A stretch of 64,000 bases of DNA, from NCBI GenBank assembly GCA_019359675.1, contig JAHHGX010000068.1:160568-224567 (forward strand), read 5' to 3'. This document shows, piece by piece, positions 15,207 to 24,757 of this stretch. The notes beneath the pieces were generated by a model, which ran no database searches, had not been told where the DNA came from, and saw only the letters and a program-made list of their open reading frames with translations. Every line of letters begins with the position of its first letter. Within the stretch, counting starts at the first letter, position 1. Origin of the DNA: Calothrix sp. FI2-JRJ7. GTDB taxonomy: Bacteria > Cyanobacteriota > Cyanobacteriia > Cyanobacteriales > Nostocaceae. The translations under genes were made by a program, and so were the position numbers.

Positions 15207-16928
15207 TTATTTAAACCTTCCCGTTCGTCCTGTTAGGCTGGCGATTACCGTTGCTAACTCCTCTGGTTGTACGGGTTTTGGAAGATGCATCTGAAAACCT
15301 GCTAATAGAGCCTGCCTGCGATCTTCGCTCTTTGCATACGCCGTTAGTGCAACGGCTGGCATCCAACCACCACGCTGTGCTTCAAGTTGCCGCAGTTTCC
15401 GAATTAGTGAGTAGCCATCCTCATTCGGCATCCCAATATCACTCACTAAAACATCTAAGCTTTGATTCGTGGCGTTTTCGATGATTTTCAATGCCTCACT
15501 AACAGAGGCAGTGGGAATAACTTGAGCGCCATACCCTTGTAGAATTGTACTTAGTAATTCCAGCGAATCTACCTCGTCCTCCACAATTAATATTTGTAAG
15601 CCTTCTAAGCTAGGCACCGCATCAGTATTATTATCAGCAAGGGGGATCAAGTCTAATGGCTCTGGCTCACTCGGTGTTTCGTGGGTAATCATGACGGGCA
15701 ACTTTATAGTAAAGGTTGCCCCCTGTCCTATTCCTGGACTTGCCACGCTTACTGTGCCACCATGTAATTCAACTAGTTGACGAACAATTGCTAACCCCAA
15801 ACCTAGTCCACCATAACTTCGGGTGCTGGTACTGTCGTGTTGGCGGAACCGATCAAATACATAAGGTAGAAAATCTGGGCTAATGCCAACTCCTGTATCG
15901 CTAACTATAATTTCGACATGAGAATTGACGCACTCCAAGCGAATTTGTACTTGCCCTCCTTGAGGCGTAAATTTAATGGCGTTTGAAAGCAGGTTCCAAA
16001 TGACTTGCTGTAAACGGTCGGCATCTCCAGATATGTGATTATTTGAAGAATCCAAGATGCTTTTAATGCGAATTGACTTTGCCTCAGCTGCTAACCGCAC
16101 AGATTCAATGGCTGCCTCAATTATTGTAACTAAATTTACTGGTTGGACTTGCAAACGTAGCTTGCCTGTTATAATGCGAGAGATATCTAGAATGTCTTCG
16201 ATGATCTTAGCTTGGGATTGAGCGTTGCGCTCGATCGTCTCCAAAGCACGCATTGCTCTATCCTGACTCAGATGTTGTTTCCGTAAGATTTGCGACCACC
16301 CCAAGATAGCATTGAGCGGTGTTCTCAATTCATGAGAGAGAACCGAGAGAAACTCGTCCTTCGCGCGATTAGCTGCCTCAGCCTCCGCTCGGACGACTTG
16401 TTCGCGGATTAAAAATTCATCTTTAGCGCGATTGGACGCTTCCAATTGTGCTGTGCGTTGCTGCACCCGTTGCTCCAGTTCCAAATTAATCGATTGGATG
16501 CGGTTTCGGCTATCTTCCAATTCCTGGTTTGTGATAGCTAGCTGGGCTGGACTTGGTGCATCCAGAGCGACTGGAATTAACGGAATCAATAAAAAGGTGA
16601 ACGCATAGGTTGACCATACGGCATTAAAGCCTTTCAGCAGCCCTGAAAACCAATAAATGGGATACCAAAGCGTAACAACTCCCATTAAATGGGTGCTACC
16701 ACACAAGGCAAAGACAAAAAAGTACCCAGTTAAAAGCGTTACAGTCTTGGCAGGAAGGTCTTTGCGCTCATTTCTAAAGTAAACAATTGCGATGGCGACC
16801 GAGTAATAAGCCATTGCGGTCAATGCATCTGAAGTTAAATGTAGCCAGACTAAACCGGGCTTCCAGAGGTAACAATGCCCGTGGGGAATAAAGGCAGTTG
16901 AAAGGAAGTTGCTGAGTAAGTCAGGCAT
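15207..16928 (-). CDS. ETR1-like hybrid histidine kinase with C-terminal receiver
   Basis: 573 residues. The N-terminus has three membrane helices of the ethylene-receptor type: LWKPGLVWLHLTSDALTAMA, VAIAIVYFRNERKDLP and FALCGSTHLMGVVTLW. The Cys and His of CGSTH correspond to the copper ligands of plant ETR1, and the Asp of HLTSDA to a conserved ETR1 residue. A coiled coil follows (about 130-180), then HisKA ([14 protein letters not shown]), the ATPase (NLLSNAIKF, DTGVGI, GGLGLGLAIV), and a receiver at about 450-570 (VEDE, SDIGMPNEDG, LTAYA, PKPV). Membrane-bound sensor; ethylene or another small hydrophobic signal is possible. Confidence 0.88.
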   Translation of the reverse strand: MPDLLSNFLSTAFIPHGHCYLWKPGLVWLHLTSDALTAMAYYSVAIAIVYFRNERKDLPAKTVTLLTGYFFVFALCGSTHLMGVVTLWYPIYWFSGLLKGFNAVWSTYAFTFLLIPLIPVALDAPSPAQLAITNQELEDSRNRIQSINLELEQRVQQRTAQLEASNRAKDEFLIREQVVRAEAEAANRAKDEFLSVLSHELRTPLNAILGWSQILRKQHLSQDRAMRALETIERNAQSQAKIIEDILDISRIITGKLRLQVQPVNLVTIIEAAIESVRLAAEAKSIRIKSILDSSNNHISGDADRLQQVIWNLLSNAIKFTPQGGQVQIRLECVNSHVEIIVSDTGVGISPDFLPYVFDRFRQHDSTSTRSYGGLGLGLAIVRQLVELHGGTVSVASPGIGQGATFTIKLPVMITHETPSEPEPLDLIPLADNNTDAVPSLEGLQILIVEDEVDSLELLSTILQGYGAQVIPTASVSEALKIIENATNQSLDVLVSDIGMPNEDGYSLIRKLRQLEAQRGGWMPAVALTAYAKSEDRRQALLAGFQMHLPKPVQPEELATVIASLTGRTGRFK

Positions 16929-17038
16929 ATTTTTCTGATTTTTGGCTTTTGGATATTGGTTGCAGTCGCTAGCGGAATACAGTCTGAGTCAAATCGCGCC
17001 AAAATCATATACAGCAGATTGCTCGTTCATGCGGTACG

Positions 17039-17068
17039 TGTAGAGACGCGATTAATCGCGTCTCTACA
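17039..17068. repeat. GTAGAGACG palindrome, perfect 30-base copy
   Basis: TGTAGAGACGCGATT and its exact complement. The gap 16929-17247 otherwise holds only this palindrome and a GCCCACCCCACAAGAT repeat fragment near 17221. Confidence 0.85.
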
Positions 17069-17247
17069 AGGATTCGGGCATTATGTGTGTGCCTCATTTA
17101 CCTAAAATTCGCTGTATATTGAACCCAATTAGGCGCCACATTGTATAGTTTACACTAATACTAATTCAAATTTACCTATATATATTTGGCGTTGAGTTAA
17201 TTTTATAGGCGGGCAAGGATGCCCACCCCACAAGATTTTGATGTTTT

Positions 17248-17729
17248 TTATTTGGAAGTTCCTACTAGAAAAACTGGTTGGGCATTGATTCGAGTTCGGA
17301 ATAAGCTGTAAGGTTTTTGACGTAAATCTTTGCCTTGGTGATATCGGGGTTGGCGATGTAACTGATTCGCGATGAAGTAAAGATAACCGTCTGTTGCTAC
17401 TGACATTGTATCGGGCTAAAGCGCGCGTGGCTCATGAATGAGCGTTTCAATCATTCCGTTTTCGTTACGACGGTAAATAGCGTTATGCTCGTAGTCTGTT
17501 AGATAAATTAGACAAATATACGACCACTTCTTGTAACAGTAACTCCTGTTGGCATTGGCCCTGTGAATCCGGCAACCTGTTCAATACGACCAATTGTACT
17601 TAGCGATGTCGGCAAATTTCTATCATTCCTCGCAGCCTGAGACTGTGTGTAAGATGATACGGCAATTACACAAGCAACAAACAAACTAATAAAAACTCTA
17701 AGCTTTCTCAACTTTTTATCTCCTGACAC
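17248..17729 (-). pseudogene. Yellow/MRJP-like (L-dopachrome tautomerase-related) protein, decayed
   Basis: From ATG 17729 the frame gives a signal peptide and IEQVAGFTGPMPTGVTVTRS then GRIFV, the N-terminus of bacterial yellow/MRJP-like proteins. It then jumps to the C-terminal part: LTDYEHNAIYRRNENG, MIETLIHEPRAL, an in-frame TAG, PDTMSVATDGYLYFIANQLH, and KPYSLFRTRINAQPVFLVGT ending at TAA 17248-17250. The middle of the protein (about 200 residues) is deleted and a stop interrupts the remainder, so the gene is dead. Confidence 0.72.
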
Positions 17730-17829
17730 ACACTGTTATACTAGTAAGCTAGAAGTTTCTTTTCTTCTAACGAATGACGGATGTATGTAAAAATAGGTAG
17801 AGTTAAATTCAAAAAATAAAGGTAGAAAA

Positions 17830-18444
17830 ATGGCATACAGCGATTTTACTCTTTCTAAGGCACAAAACACCTTTAATTTAACACTTGATGAAACTGGAAA
17901 TTTATTTAATGATGTCAGCCCAGTTTCATCATCAGATACTTTAAAAACTATATTAAGTTACTATGTCCCATTAGCAACTTCAATAGGAACTGAAAAAGCT
18001 CGTTCTGAGTTCCTGATTGCGCCGATATTAGCTGATTTAAAACAATTATTAAGTAATAAGATATCATTGTTTTCTGGTAATGAATTTAATGTTGACGCAA
18101 CAAAAGGGTTACAAGGTTTTTGCGATTATATCCTCAGCGGGTCACGTGAACAACTGTTTATTTCGGCGCCTGTAATGTTTATTTTTGAGGCTAAAAAAGA
18201 AGATATTAATGGAGGTTTAGGTCAATGTGTTGCGGCAATGGTTGCAGCACAATTGTTCAATCAAGCTAAAGGAAATGAAGTCAAGCGAATTTATGGGTCT
18301 GTTACGACCGGGACTAACTGGAAATTTTTATTTATTGAAGACACTACTGTTTATATAGATTCTGTCGAATATTATATTAATCAGGTTGATAAAATTTTGG
18401 GTATTTTATTGCAAGCATTTCAGCCTATTGTTTCTCAAAATTAA
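17830..18444 (+). CDS. Hypothetical protein, possible PD-(D/E)XK nuclease fold
   Basis: 204 residues, a conserved cyanobacterial hypothetical type. Visible pattern: E in ARSEFLIAPILADLK (about residues 58-72), D in GFCDYILSG (about 98), then IFEAKKEDINGGLGQCVAAM (about 118-137). The order E...D...(E)xK followed by an amphipathic helix resembles the catalytic core of restriction-endonuclease-fold proteins such as the N-terminal part of HsdR. No other domain is seen. Transcribed alone with a short upstream AT-rich region. The fold is inferred from motif order only. Confidence 0.7.
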   Translation: MAYSDFTLSKAQNTFNLTLDETGNLFNDVSPVSSSDTLKTILSYYVPLATSIGTEKARSEFLIAPILADLKQLLSNKISLFSGNEFNVDATKGLQGFCDYILSGSREQLFISAPVMFIFEAKKEDINGGLGQCVAAMVAAQLFNQAKGNEVKRIYGSVTTGTNWKFLFIEDTTVYIDSVEYYINQVDKILGILLQAFQPIVSQN

Positions 18445-18470
18445 AGTAGTAGATAGCAGTTTTTTATTAA

Positions 18471-20009
18471 CTACGATAATGGTAATAATAAAGTAAAACA
18501 ACTACCGCGCCCTAACTCGGACTTAAGTATAATATCACCTCCATGTAGTCGGGCTAAATTCCTCGATACAGCCAACCCCAACCCCGTACCTTGTCGTTTC
18601 CTATAATTGCTACCAACTTGCTGAAATAGTTGAAACAACTTTTCTCCTTCCTCTGGGGAAATACCAATACCAGTATCGATAACAGCAAACTTAATATATC
18701 CTGCCTCAGTATCAACTTTTAATGTTACAGAACCAGATTCAGTAAACTTGACGGCATTTGAAAGTAAATTCAATAAAATCTGTTTCAAACGGCGTTCGTC
18801 TGCGTTGCAAGTTGTAACATTTGGTGAAATTTCTAATAATAATTGTAAACTTCGTCTCGTTGCTTGCTCCTTAACTACCGAAATACACATATGACAAATC
18901 TCTTCTACCGATAAAGTGACGATTTCTAGTTCTTCTCTTCCTGCCTCAATTTTGGCTATATCTAGCAAATCGTTAATTAAGTTTAACTGCTGATATCCAC
19001 ACTCGTGTATTACATTTATATATTGTCGTTGCTTATCGTTCAATGCACCAACAGTTTCCTCTAAAAGGACGCTCGAAAACCCAATAATTCCATTTAACGG
19101 TGTTCGCAGTTCGTGATTCATATTGGCTAAAAATTGTGTCTTGGCTTTGTTAGCTGTTTCTGCTGCTTCCAAAGCCGTTTCTAATTCTGCGGTGCGCTGC
19201 TTAACAAGTAGTTCTAGCTTTTCTTCGCTTTGTCGCAAAACTTCTGTTTTCGCCACCTCAGCACTCAGGCGCCGACCAAAAAATGCAGAGAGTTCCGCTA
19301 ATGTCAAGATAATTAAAGTCGCGATACTAATGGCAATTACCAACGGTGTATTTTCTACAGGAGCAAGCTCGGACATGTTTAAAGATTTTACCGTGCGGTA
19401 ACGAATACCTGCGATTGCAATATAATGCATTCCATAAATTGCAATTCCCATTAGCAAAGAACTGCCAATTTTTTGTACATTCAAAGGCACCCTTATCTGT
19501 TTGTAGAATGTTAATGATAATCCCATAAAAGATGCAGCAATTGCCACTACACCACTTAAAATAAATAACTTGAAGTCATGCGACTCTCTAGCTGGAACTA
19601 ACAGCGATGACATAGCAGTAAAGTGCATACCAATCACCGCACCACCAATGAAAAGACTGCCAGCAAATAAAGTTAACCATTCCACTGTTGATGAGCGTGT
19701 AACAATAAAAAATCCAACACCCGAACCAACAATTGCCACAACCATTGAAATCATCACGATTGTGTAATTATAATCAATCTTTATAGGTAATTTATACGAA
19801 AGAACAGCCGTAAAATGCATCACCCAGATACTAATACCCAAAGTAGTGGCGCCACCTAACAGCCACCAAACGCGCGCGCGTCCTGATGCAATAAAAATTT
19901 GTTCAGCTATATCTAAAGCAATACAAGAACCAACTATTGCAATTGCAACTGAAAGGATAATTAGACGGATATCAAAGGTAGCTGTTAAAATTGCACCTAC
20001 TTCAAACAT
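18471..20009 (-). CDS. MHYT-domain sensor histidine kinase
   Basis: 512 residues. The membrane part (about 1-245) has seven helices with the three MHYT motifs: VMHFTAV, GMHFTAM and GMHYIAI, which are proposed to bind copper and sense oxygen, CO or NO. A coiled coil (about 250-285) leads to HisKA ([16 protein letters not shown]) and the ATPase ([24 protein letters not shown]). There is no receiver domain. It is not next to a response regulator, so it is an orphan kinase. Confidence 0.9.
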   Translation of the reverse strand: MFEVGAILTATFDIRLIILSVAIAIVGSCIALDIAEQIFIASGRARVWWLLGGATTLGISIWVMHFTAVLSYKLPIKIDYNYTIVMISMVVAIVGSGVGFFIVTRSSTVEWLTLFAGSLFIGGAVIGMHFTAMSSLLVPARESHDFKLFILSGVVAIAASFMGLSLTFYKQIRVPLNVQKIGSSLLMGIAIYGMHYIAIAGIRYRTVKSLNMSELAPVENTPLVIAISIATLIILTLAELSAFFGRRLSAEVAKTEVLRQSEEKLELLVKQRTAELETALEAAETANKAKTQFLANMNHELRTPLNGIIGFSSVLLEETVGALNDKQRQYINVIHECGYQQLNLINDLLDIAKIEAGREELEIVTLSVEEICHMCISVVKEQATRRSLQLLLEISPNVTTCNADERRLKQILLNLLSNAVKFTESGSVTLKVDTEAGYIKFAVIDTGIGISPEEGEKLFQLFQQVGSNYRKRQGTGLGLAVSRNLARLHGGDIILKSELGRGSCFTLLLPLS

Positions 20010-20037
20010 GATATTTTTTTCACAAATAATTACACAT

Positions 20038-20102
20038 AGAAACCGGGTTTCTATGATAAATTGTCATTTTTAGAATAAATATGAATAAGAAACCCGGTTT
20101 CT
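20038..20102. repeat. Paired AGAAACC[CG]GGTTTCT palindromes
   Basis: AGAAACCGGGTTTCT (20038-20052) and AGAAACCCGGTTTCT (20088-20102), 35 bases apart, lie between two minus-strand genes. The same two-palindrome layout recurs at four other places in the window. Confidence 0.8.
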
Positions 20103-20108
20103 AACATG

Positions 20109-20498
20109 TTATAAATTTTCTAAACTAATTCTCCATAAGCCTTCGAGAGGATTTGATTGCGGTAAACCACTACTGCCCCACTCCGAATCATATACTAATC
20201 CAACACTAAATGTTTGATTTATAGGATATTGTCCTAGTTTCCCAAATCCTTCAATAACCTTTGAGTCAGTTATAACCTTTTGATTTAGCTGTATAGTTGT
20301 TTGGTTTCCATCAGAAAAATAAATGGTTGCTCGTCTTTTATCAAAGCGTACCTGAACATCATAAACTCCACCAGTTGCATAATAATAAGCTTTGGCATCC
20401 AGCTTTTTACCATCTATACTCTGCCCCTGGTACTCAACAGCGACAGCAGGAGTTGTCAGCAGGAACAATGCAGCCAAAACTGACCCTAAAACTTTCAT
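20109..20498 (-). CDS. Small secreted protein of unknown function
   Basis: 129 residues: a clear signal peptide (MKVLGSVLAALFLLTTPAVA, cleavage after AVA), then a beta-rich mature domain with YDVQVRFDKRRATIYFSDGN. No recognised family or catalytic residues. It lies 30 nt before a protease gene's promoter region on the opposite strand and is not obviously part of an operon. Confidence 0.65.
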   Translation of the reverse strand: MKVLGSVLAALFLLTTPAVAVEYQGQSIDGKKLDAKAYYYATGGVYDVQVRFDKRRATIYFSDGNQTTIQLNQKVITDSKVIEGFGKLGQYPINQTFSVGLVYDSEWGSSGLPQSNPLEGLWRISLENL

Positions 20499-20681
20499 TT
20501 TTTAACTTTCGCGCTTACTAATAGTTTTTGTATATACACAAATTTTATCCTTATTTGCCTTGTAAAATAACCCCTGATAGGTAAAACCACACCTTAACAG
20601 ACGGACACTACTACCATTACAAAGATTAAAATTACTTAACATTTCGTTACTATAGAGATATCGAAATCAAAGGTAAGCGCC

Positions 20682-21803
20682 ATGAATGGAACAATTCGGA
20701 TAGGCAACCTCTTTAACATTCCTTTTTATATTCACCCATCCTGGTTCTTAATCTTAGGTTTAGTAACTTGGAGCTATAGCAGTGGACTTGCAGGGCAATT
20801 TCCTTACCTCGGTGGGGGAGTAGCAGCACTGTTAGGACTGACAACAGCATTATTATTATTTGCCTCTGTTGTCGCTCATGAATTGGGACATAGCTTCGTT
20901 GCCTTAAACCAAGGTATTGACGTAAAGTCAATCACACTCTTTATATTTGGTGGTTTAGCAAGCTTAGAAAAAGAATCAAAAACCCCAGCTGATGCTTTCT
21001 GGGTAGCCATTGCAGGCCCTTTAGTTAGCTTATTACTATTTGTCATATTTACAGCTATTGGTTTTAGCGCCTCTGCAAGTGGCCCCGGAACTGCCATTCT
21101 TATGGTGCTAGCATCTGTTAACTTATCATTAGCGTTATTTAATCTAATTCCTGGCTTACCACTAGATGGTGGAAATATCCTTAAAGCCATCGTCTGGAAA
21201 ATTACAGGCAATCCTTATAAAGGTGTAGTTTTTGCGAGTCGAGTCGGTCAAATATTTGGTTGGGTAGCAATTGCCTCTGGCTTAATTCCCCTACTCATGT
21301 TCGGTAGTTTCGCCAACTCTTGGAACTTATTGATAGGTTACTTCTTATTGCAAAACGCTGGCAATGCTTCAAGAGCCGCAACCATACAAGAACGACTAAC
21401 AGGACTAACCGCAGCAGATGCAATCACTCCAGATAGCCCAATAGTAAAAGCCAATATGAGCTTGAGAGAGTTTGCAGACGAACAAATATTAAACGGTCAA
21501 TATGGTCGATTCTTAGTAACAGGCGCCGAGGGACAATTAGTAGGAGCAGTATCAGTAGATAACTTGCGCGCGGTTCCTACTACATTATGGTCAGAAACCC
21601 AAATCAGCGAAGTAATGCGACCAATCGAAGCATCTACCACTGTAGAATCTGATAAATCATTGCTAGATGTAGTACAACTACTAGAACAACAAAAGTTATC
21701 CGCACTTGCAGTAATTCGTGATAACGGTGTACTAGTTGGAATCCTAGAAAAAGCTTCCGTCATTAACTTGCTTCAGAAGAAAATGCAAGCAAACCCTGCA
21801 TAA
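20682..21803 (+). CDS. Site-2 protease (M50, SpoIVFB-like) with CBS pair
   Basis: 373 residues. Intramembrane zinc metalloprotease: membrane helices from about residue 15 onward, the zinc-binding HELGH (His66, Glu67, His70) in SVVAHELGHSFVALNQGID, and the second metal motif NLIPGLPLDGG (Asp162). A CBS-domain pair occupies about 240-360 (DAITPDSP, GQLVGAVSVDNLR, LSALAVIRDNGVLVGIL), likely binding an adenosine nucleotide to tune activity. Such enzymes cleave membrane-bound regulators such as anti-sigma factors. Monocistronic, with a repeat after its stop. Confidence 0.92.
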   Translation: MNGTIRIGNLFNIPFYIHPSWFLILGLVTWSYSSGLAGQFPYLGGGVAALLGLTTALLLFASVVAHELGHSFVALNQGIDVKSITLFIFGGLASLEKESKTPADAFWVAIAGPLVSLLLFVIFTAIGFSASASGPGTAILMVLASVNLSLALFNLIPGLPLDGGNILKAIVWKITGNPYKGVVFASRVGQIFGWVAIASGLIPLLMFGSFANSWNLLIGYFLLQNAGNASRAATIQERLTGLTAADAITPDSPIVKANMSLREFADEQILNGQYGRFLVTGAEGQLVGAVSVDNLRAVPTTLWSETQISEVMRPIEASTTVESDKSLLDVVQLLEQQKLSALAVIRDNGVLVGILEKASVINLLQKKMQANPA

Positions 21804-21804
21804 T

Positions 21805-21914
21805 TAATCCCCCTTAGTCCCCCTTAATAAGGGGGAAATTTTTATTTTCATTCATATTAAAAATAATAACAAATAACACTCTTAGCCCCCCTTATTAAGG
21901 GGGGTTGGGGGGAT
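21805..21914. repeat. C5/G5 palindromic repeats
   Basis: CCCCCTTAATAAGGGGG near 21819-21835 and CCCCCTTATTAAGGGGGG near 21887-21904, followed by TTGGGGGGAT. Same family as 2080-2158. The second copy supplies the last codons (PPNPP) and stop of the truncated minus-strand frame at 21895. Confidence 0.7.
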
Positions 21915-22239
21915 CAATGTCAACAATTAAATCGCATGGGTCTTCCCCTCTTTCTTTAAGAAAGAGCATTTCCTTCAAATCTTCCTTTGTAATAAAAAGA
22001 ATAACTTTACGGCGCCGACTATAAAGATTGTTACGTTGAATATGGGCGGCATTATTCGGAATCTTGCTACATACTATAATTGCAAGCCGCCCCATAGGGT
22101 CAGTTAAATAATTCTCAGTTTGAATAACTTCTTGAGACCCTATCTCCATTTTGTCATAGTTCTTGAACTCAAAAAGAACCATTCTTGCTTCTAATTCTCG
22201 AAGAAGCAAACCCCAATTATGTTGATAGACTAATACCAC
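21895..22239 (-). pseudogene. C-terminal remnant of a nuclease-like protein
   Basis: Carries VLFEFKNYDKMEIGSQEVIQ, a strand-then-ExK pattern as in restriction-endonuclease-fold proteins, then AIIVCSKIPNNAAHIQRNNL and ITKEDLKEMLFLKERGEDPC. The N-terminal part with the catalytic Asp is missing (the frame opens within the neighbouring small gene), and its last residues come from a palindromic repeat, so both ends are broken. Confidence 0.5.
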
Positions 22240-22426
22240 CCAGCTTTGCTTTGACGTGAGGGATTAATGAAGCTTTTGGGGTTTGGTTGCTTGAAGATTG
22301 AGCGAGTAAAAGTTTTTTGGTTAAAAGATTAGTTTGGTTAGCGGCAGTTGCTGGCATTACCATCTGTACATGAGATAAGCCGGTTAGTACCGTTAGACTC
22401 AAAGCAATCATCAAATGCTTAATCAT
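22217..22426 (-). CDS. Short secreted peptide, possibly truncated
   Basis: 69 residues: signal peptide (MIKHLMIALSLTVLTGLSHV.., cleavage near ATA-A), then NQTNLLTKKLLLAQSSSNQT and a short basic end. No family is recognised. It overlaps the nuclease remnant in another frame, suggesting a deletion joined the two; the original protein may have been longer. Confidence 0.4.
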   Translation of the reverse strand: MIKHLMIALSLTVLTGLSHVQMVMPATAANQTNLLTKKLLLAQSSSNQTPKASLIPHVKAKLGGISLST

Positions 22427-22534
22427 GGTGCTATTAACGTATAAAATGCAACTTATTATATTACGTGTCAGGATTCAGGCGCCAGTTTTCTTTAATTCCC
22501 ATATAATAGGCTGTGCATCTACGTTATTGGATAA

Positions 22535-24016
22535 ATGAAAAAGCGGAAAAAGTCTATATTTAACATACTCATCGCGGCAGTGTTGGCAATTAGCATTATT
22601 ATCAGTCAGAGTAATCCTTTACAAGCGTTAGTTGGTAAAGACACACTGACAATGATAACCTCTCCCGATTATCCTCCTTATGAGTATTACGATACGGAAG
22701 GGTCAGGAAATATTATTGGGTTTGATATTGATATTGCTAATTATATTGCCAAGCAATTAAAATTTAAACTGAATGTCATTGAGTCTGACTTTAATGGTCT
22801 AATTCCTGCGCTTGCTACAAACCGCGTTGATTTTGTGATGGCTGGTATGTCTCCGACACCAGAACGTCTAAAAAACGTTGATTTCTCTATTATTTATTAT
22901 ACTGCTCAAGATACAATTGTGGCGCCCAAGGGTAGCAACCTGCTCAAAGCTCAACAGTTATCAGGTAAAATAGTTGGCGTGCAATTAGGCAGCATTCAAG
23001 AAAAAAATCTTAAGGAAATTGCTAAAAAAGTAACAGGAATTCAAATAAAGCAGCTTAATCGAGTTCCAGAAGCTATTCAAGAACTTAAATCTAAGCGTAT
23101 TGATGCGGCAATTATTGAAAATAATGTAGCGTCAGGATTTGCAGGAAGTAACCCAGATTTAGAGTTTAATGCTATCCCCTCACAAGAAAATTCTGGTTCG
23201 GCAATTGCTTTTGCTAAAAATTCCCCTTTGGTGGCGCCTTTCAACCAAGTTCTTCAAAAGATGAAGGACAATGGTACACTAAAGGAACTCGCGACTAAAT
23301 GGTTTTCTCAAAAGACAAACGTCGCTAATTTATCCTCAACAGAAGTCAAAACTGGACTCAATTTAGACTTTGGTCGAATCTCTAGAGATATCCCTTTTAT
23401 CCTTCGAGGTATTCCTTTAACTTTATTGTTTACTATTATCTCTGTATTTCTGGGATTAATTTGGGGAACGGTGTTATCTTTACTCAAGATTTCTGATATT
23501 AAACCGCTTCAGTCACTTGCCAATGCTTACACCTCTGTGTTTCGAGGTACTCCACTGCTTTTACAGTTAGCGTTGGTTTACTACGCAACACCCCAACTTA
23601 CAGGTTATAATATTTCCGCATTACAAGCAGGTGTATTAACTTTTACACTTAACTCCGGCGCCTATATGTCAGAAACCATCCGGGGTGGAATTCAGGCAGT
23701 AGATAAAGGGCAAAGTGAAGCTTCCATATCTATGGGTATTCCCAAATGGTTGATGATGCGGGATATAATTTTACCTCAAGCTTTGAAGAATATTTTGCCA
23801 GCATTGGTAAATGAAACTATTGGACTATTGAAAGATTCGGCGTTGGTGTCAACAATTGGTGTAGTGGAAATATTACGCAGTGCCCAAATTGTCGGCGCCA
23901 ATAAATATATTTACTTTGAACCTTTACTATTTGCTGGGTTGATTTATTATATTTTAGTTATGGGTTTAACACAAAGCGCATTCATTTTAGAAAAAAGGTT
24001 AAGACGCAGTGAGTGA
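22535..24016 (+). CDS. Amino-acid ABC transporter, fused substrate-binding protein and permease
   Basis: 493 residues. The N-terminal signal helix is followed by a family-3 solute-binding domain (about 35-265: YPPYEYYDTEGSGNIIGFDI, MAGMSPTPERLKNVDFS) and, after a linker, a polar amino-acid permease of about 215 residues with the TM start FILRGIPLTLLFTII, AYTSVFRGTPLLLQL and the EAA loop EASISMGIPKWLMMRDIILP. This fused layout is typical of Gln/Arg-type systems in cyanobacteria and Gram-positives. Its end overlaps the ATPase gene by 8 bases, giving a two-gene operon. Confidence 0.93.
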   Translation: MKKRKKSIFNILIAAVLAISIIISQSNPLQALVGKDTLTMITSPDYPPYEYYDTEGSGNIIGFDIDIANYIAKQLKFKLNVIESDFNGLIPALATNRVDFVMAGMSPTPERLKNVDFSIIYYTAQDTIVAPKGSNLLKAQQLSGKIVGVQLGSIQEKNLKEIAKKVTGIQIKQLNRVPEAIQELKSKRIDAAIIENNVASGFAGSNPDLEFNAIPSQENSGSAIAFAKNSPLVAPFNQVLQKMKDNGTLKELATKWFSQKTNVANLSSTEVKTGLNLDFGRISRDIPFILRGIPLTLLFTIISVFLGLIWGTVLSLLKISDIKPLQSLANAYTSVFRGTPLLLQLALVYYATPQLTGYNISALQAGVLTFTLNSGAYMSETIRGGIQAVDKGQSEASISMGIPKWLMMRDIILPQALKNILPALVNETIGLLKDSALVSTIGVVEILRSAQIVGANKYIYFEPLLFAGLIYYILVMGLTQSAFILEKRLRRSE

Positions 24017-24743
24017 AGCAATTATTCGTACAGAATTTTTATATAAGTCTTTTGGTAAACTAGATGTACTAAAAGATATTTCGACGCAAATCAATAAAGG
24101 CGAAGTAGTTGCTATTCTCGGACCCTCCGGTTCTGGCAAGTCAACCTTTTTGCGATGCATGAACTTACTAGAACGCCCTACTAAAGGACAAATATACTTT
24201 AAAGACCAAGAAATTACCAATGCCAAAATAAATATAGCTAAAATTCGGACCTCTTTAGTAATGGTATTTCAGCACTTTAACTTATTTCCTCACATGACAG
24301 TGCTGCAAAACGTGACTTATGCTCCCATAAAAGTCAAAGGAATTACTAAACAACAAGCAAACTCACACGGTTTAGAATTACTCAAAAAAGTTGGATTATC
24401 TGAAAAAGCAGATGTTTACCCATCGAAATTATCAGGAGGTCAAAAACAACGAGTAGCTATCGCGCGCGCATTAGCTATGGAACCAGAAATGATATTATTC
24501 GACGAACCAACGAGTGCGCTTGACCCCGAAATGGTCAAAGATGTTCTAGAAGTTATGAAACAATTAGCACAAACTGGTATAACAATGGCAATAGTTACTC
24601 ACGAAATGGGATTTGCACGCTCAGTTGCTAGTAGAATTATGTTTTTAGACCAAGGAAGTTTAGCCGAAGATACTACGCCAAGCGAATTTTTCGCTAATCC
24701 CAAATGCACGCGGGCAAAAATCTTTCTCGAAAAAATGCTTTAA
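24009..24743 (+). CDS. Amino-acid ABC transporter ATPase (GlnQ-like)
   Basis: 244 residues. Walker A GPSGSGKST, Q-loop VFQHFNLFPHMT, signature LSGGQKQRVAIARAL, Walker B MILFDEPTSALD, and the switch His in VTHEMGFA. This sequence pattern is the polar-amino-acid (GlnQ/HisP) subfamily, and it energises the fused binding protein-permease just upstream. GTG start at 24009 overlapping the permease end. Confidence 0.95.
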   Translation: MSEAIIRTEFLYKSFGKLDVLKDISTQINKGEVVAILGPSGSGKSTFLRCMNLLERPTKGQIYFKDQEITNAKINIAKIRTSLVMVFQHFNLFPHMTVLQNVTYAPIKVKGITKQQANSHGLELLKKVGLSEKADVYPSKLSGGQKQRVAIARALAMEPEMILFDEPTSALDPEMVKDVLEVMKQLAQTGITMAIVTHEMGFARSVASRIMFLDQGSLAEDTTPSEFFANPKCTRAKIFLEKML

Positions 24744-24757
24744 TAATAATTTTTATT

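Noticed and set aside
21819..21914. C5/G5 palindromes as a rho-independent terminator of the site-2 protease
   Set aside because: They belong to a dispersed repeat family also found at 2080 and lack a consistent T-run; a terminator role is possible but not shown.
22535..24016. Substrate-binding protein/permease fusion as a novelty
   Set aside because: This fused layout is well known for amino-acid ABC systems.
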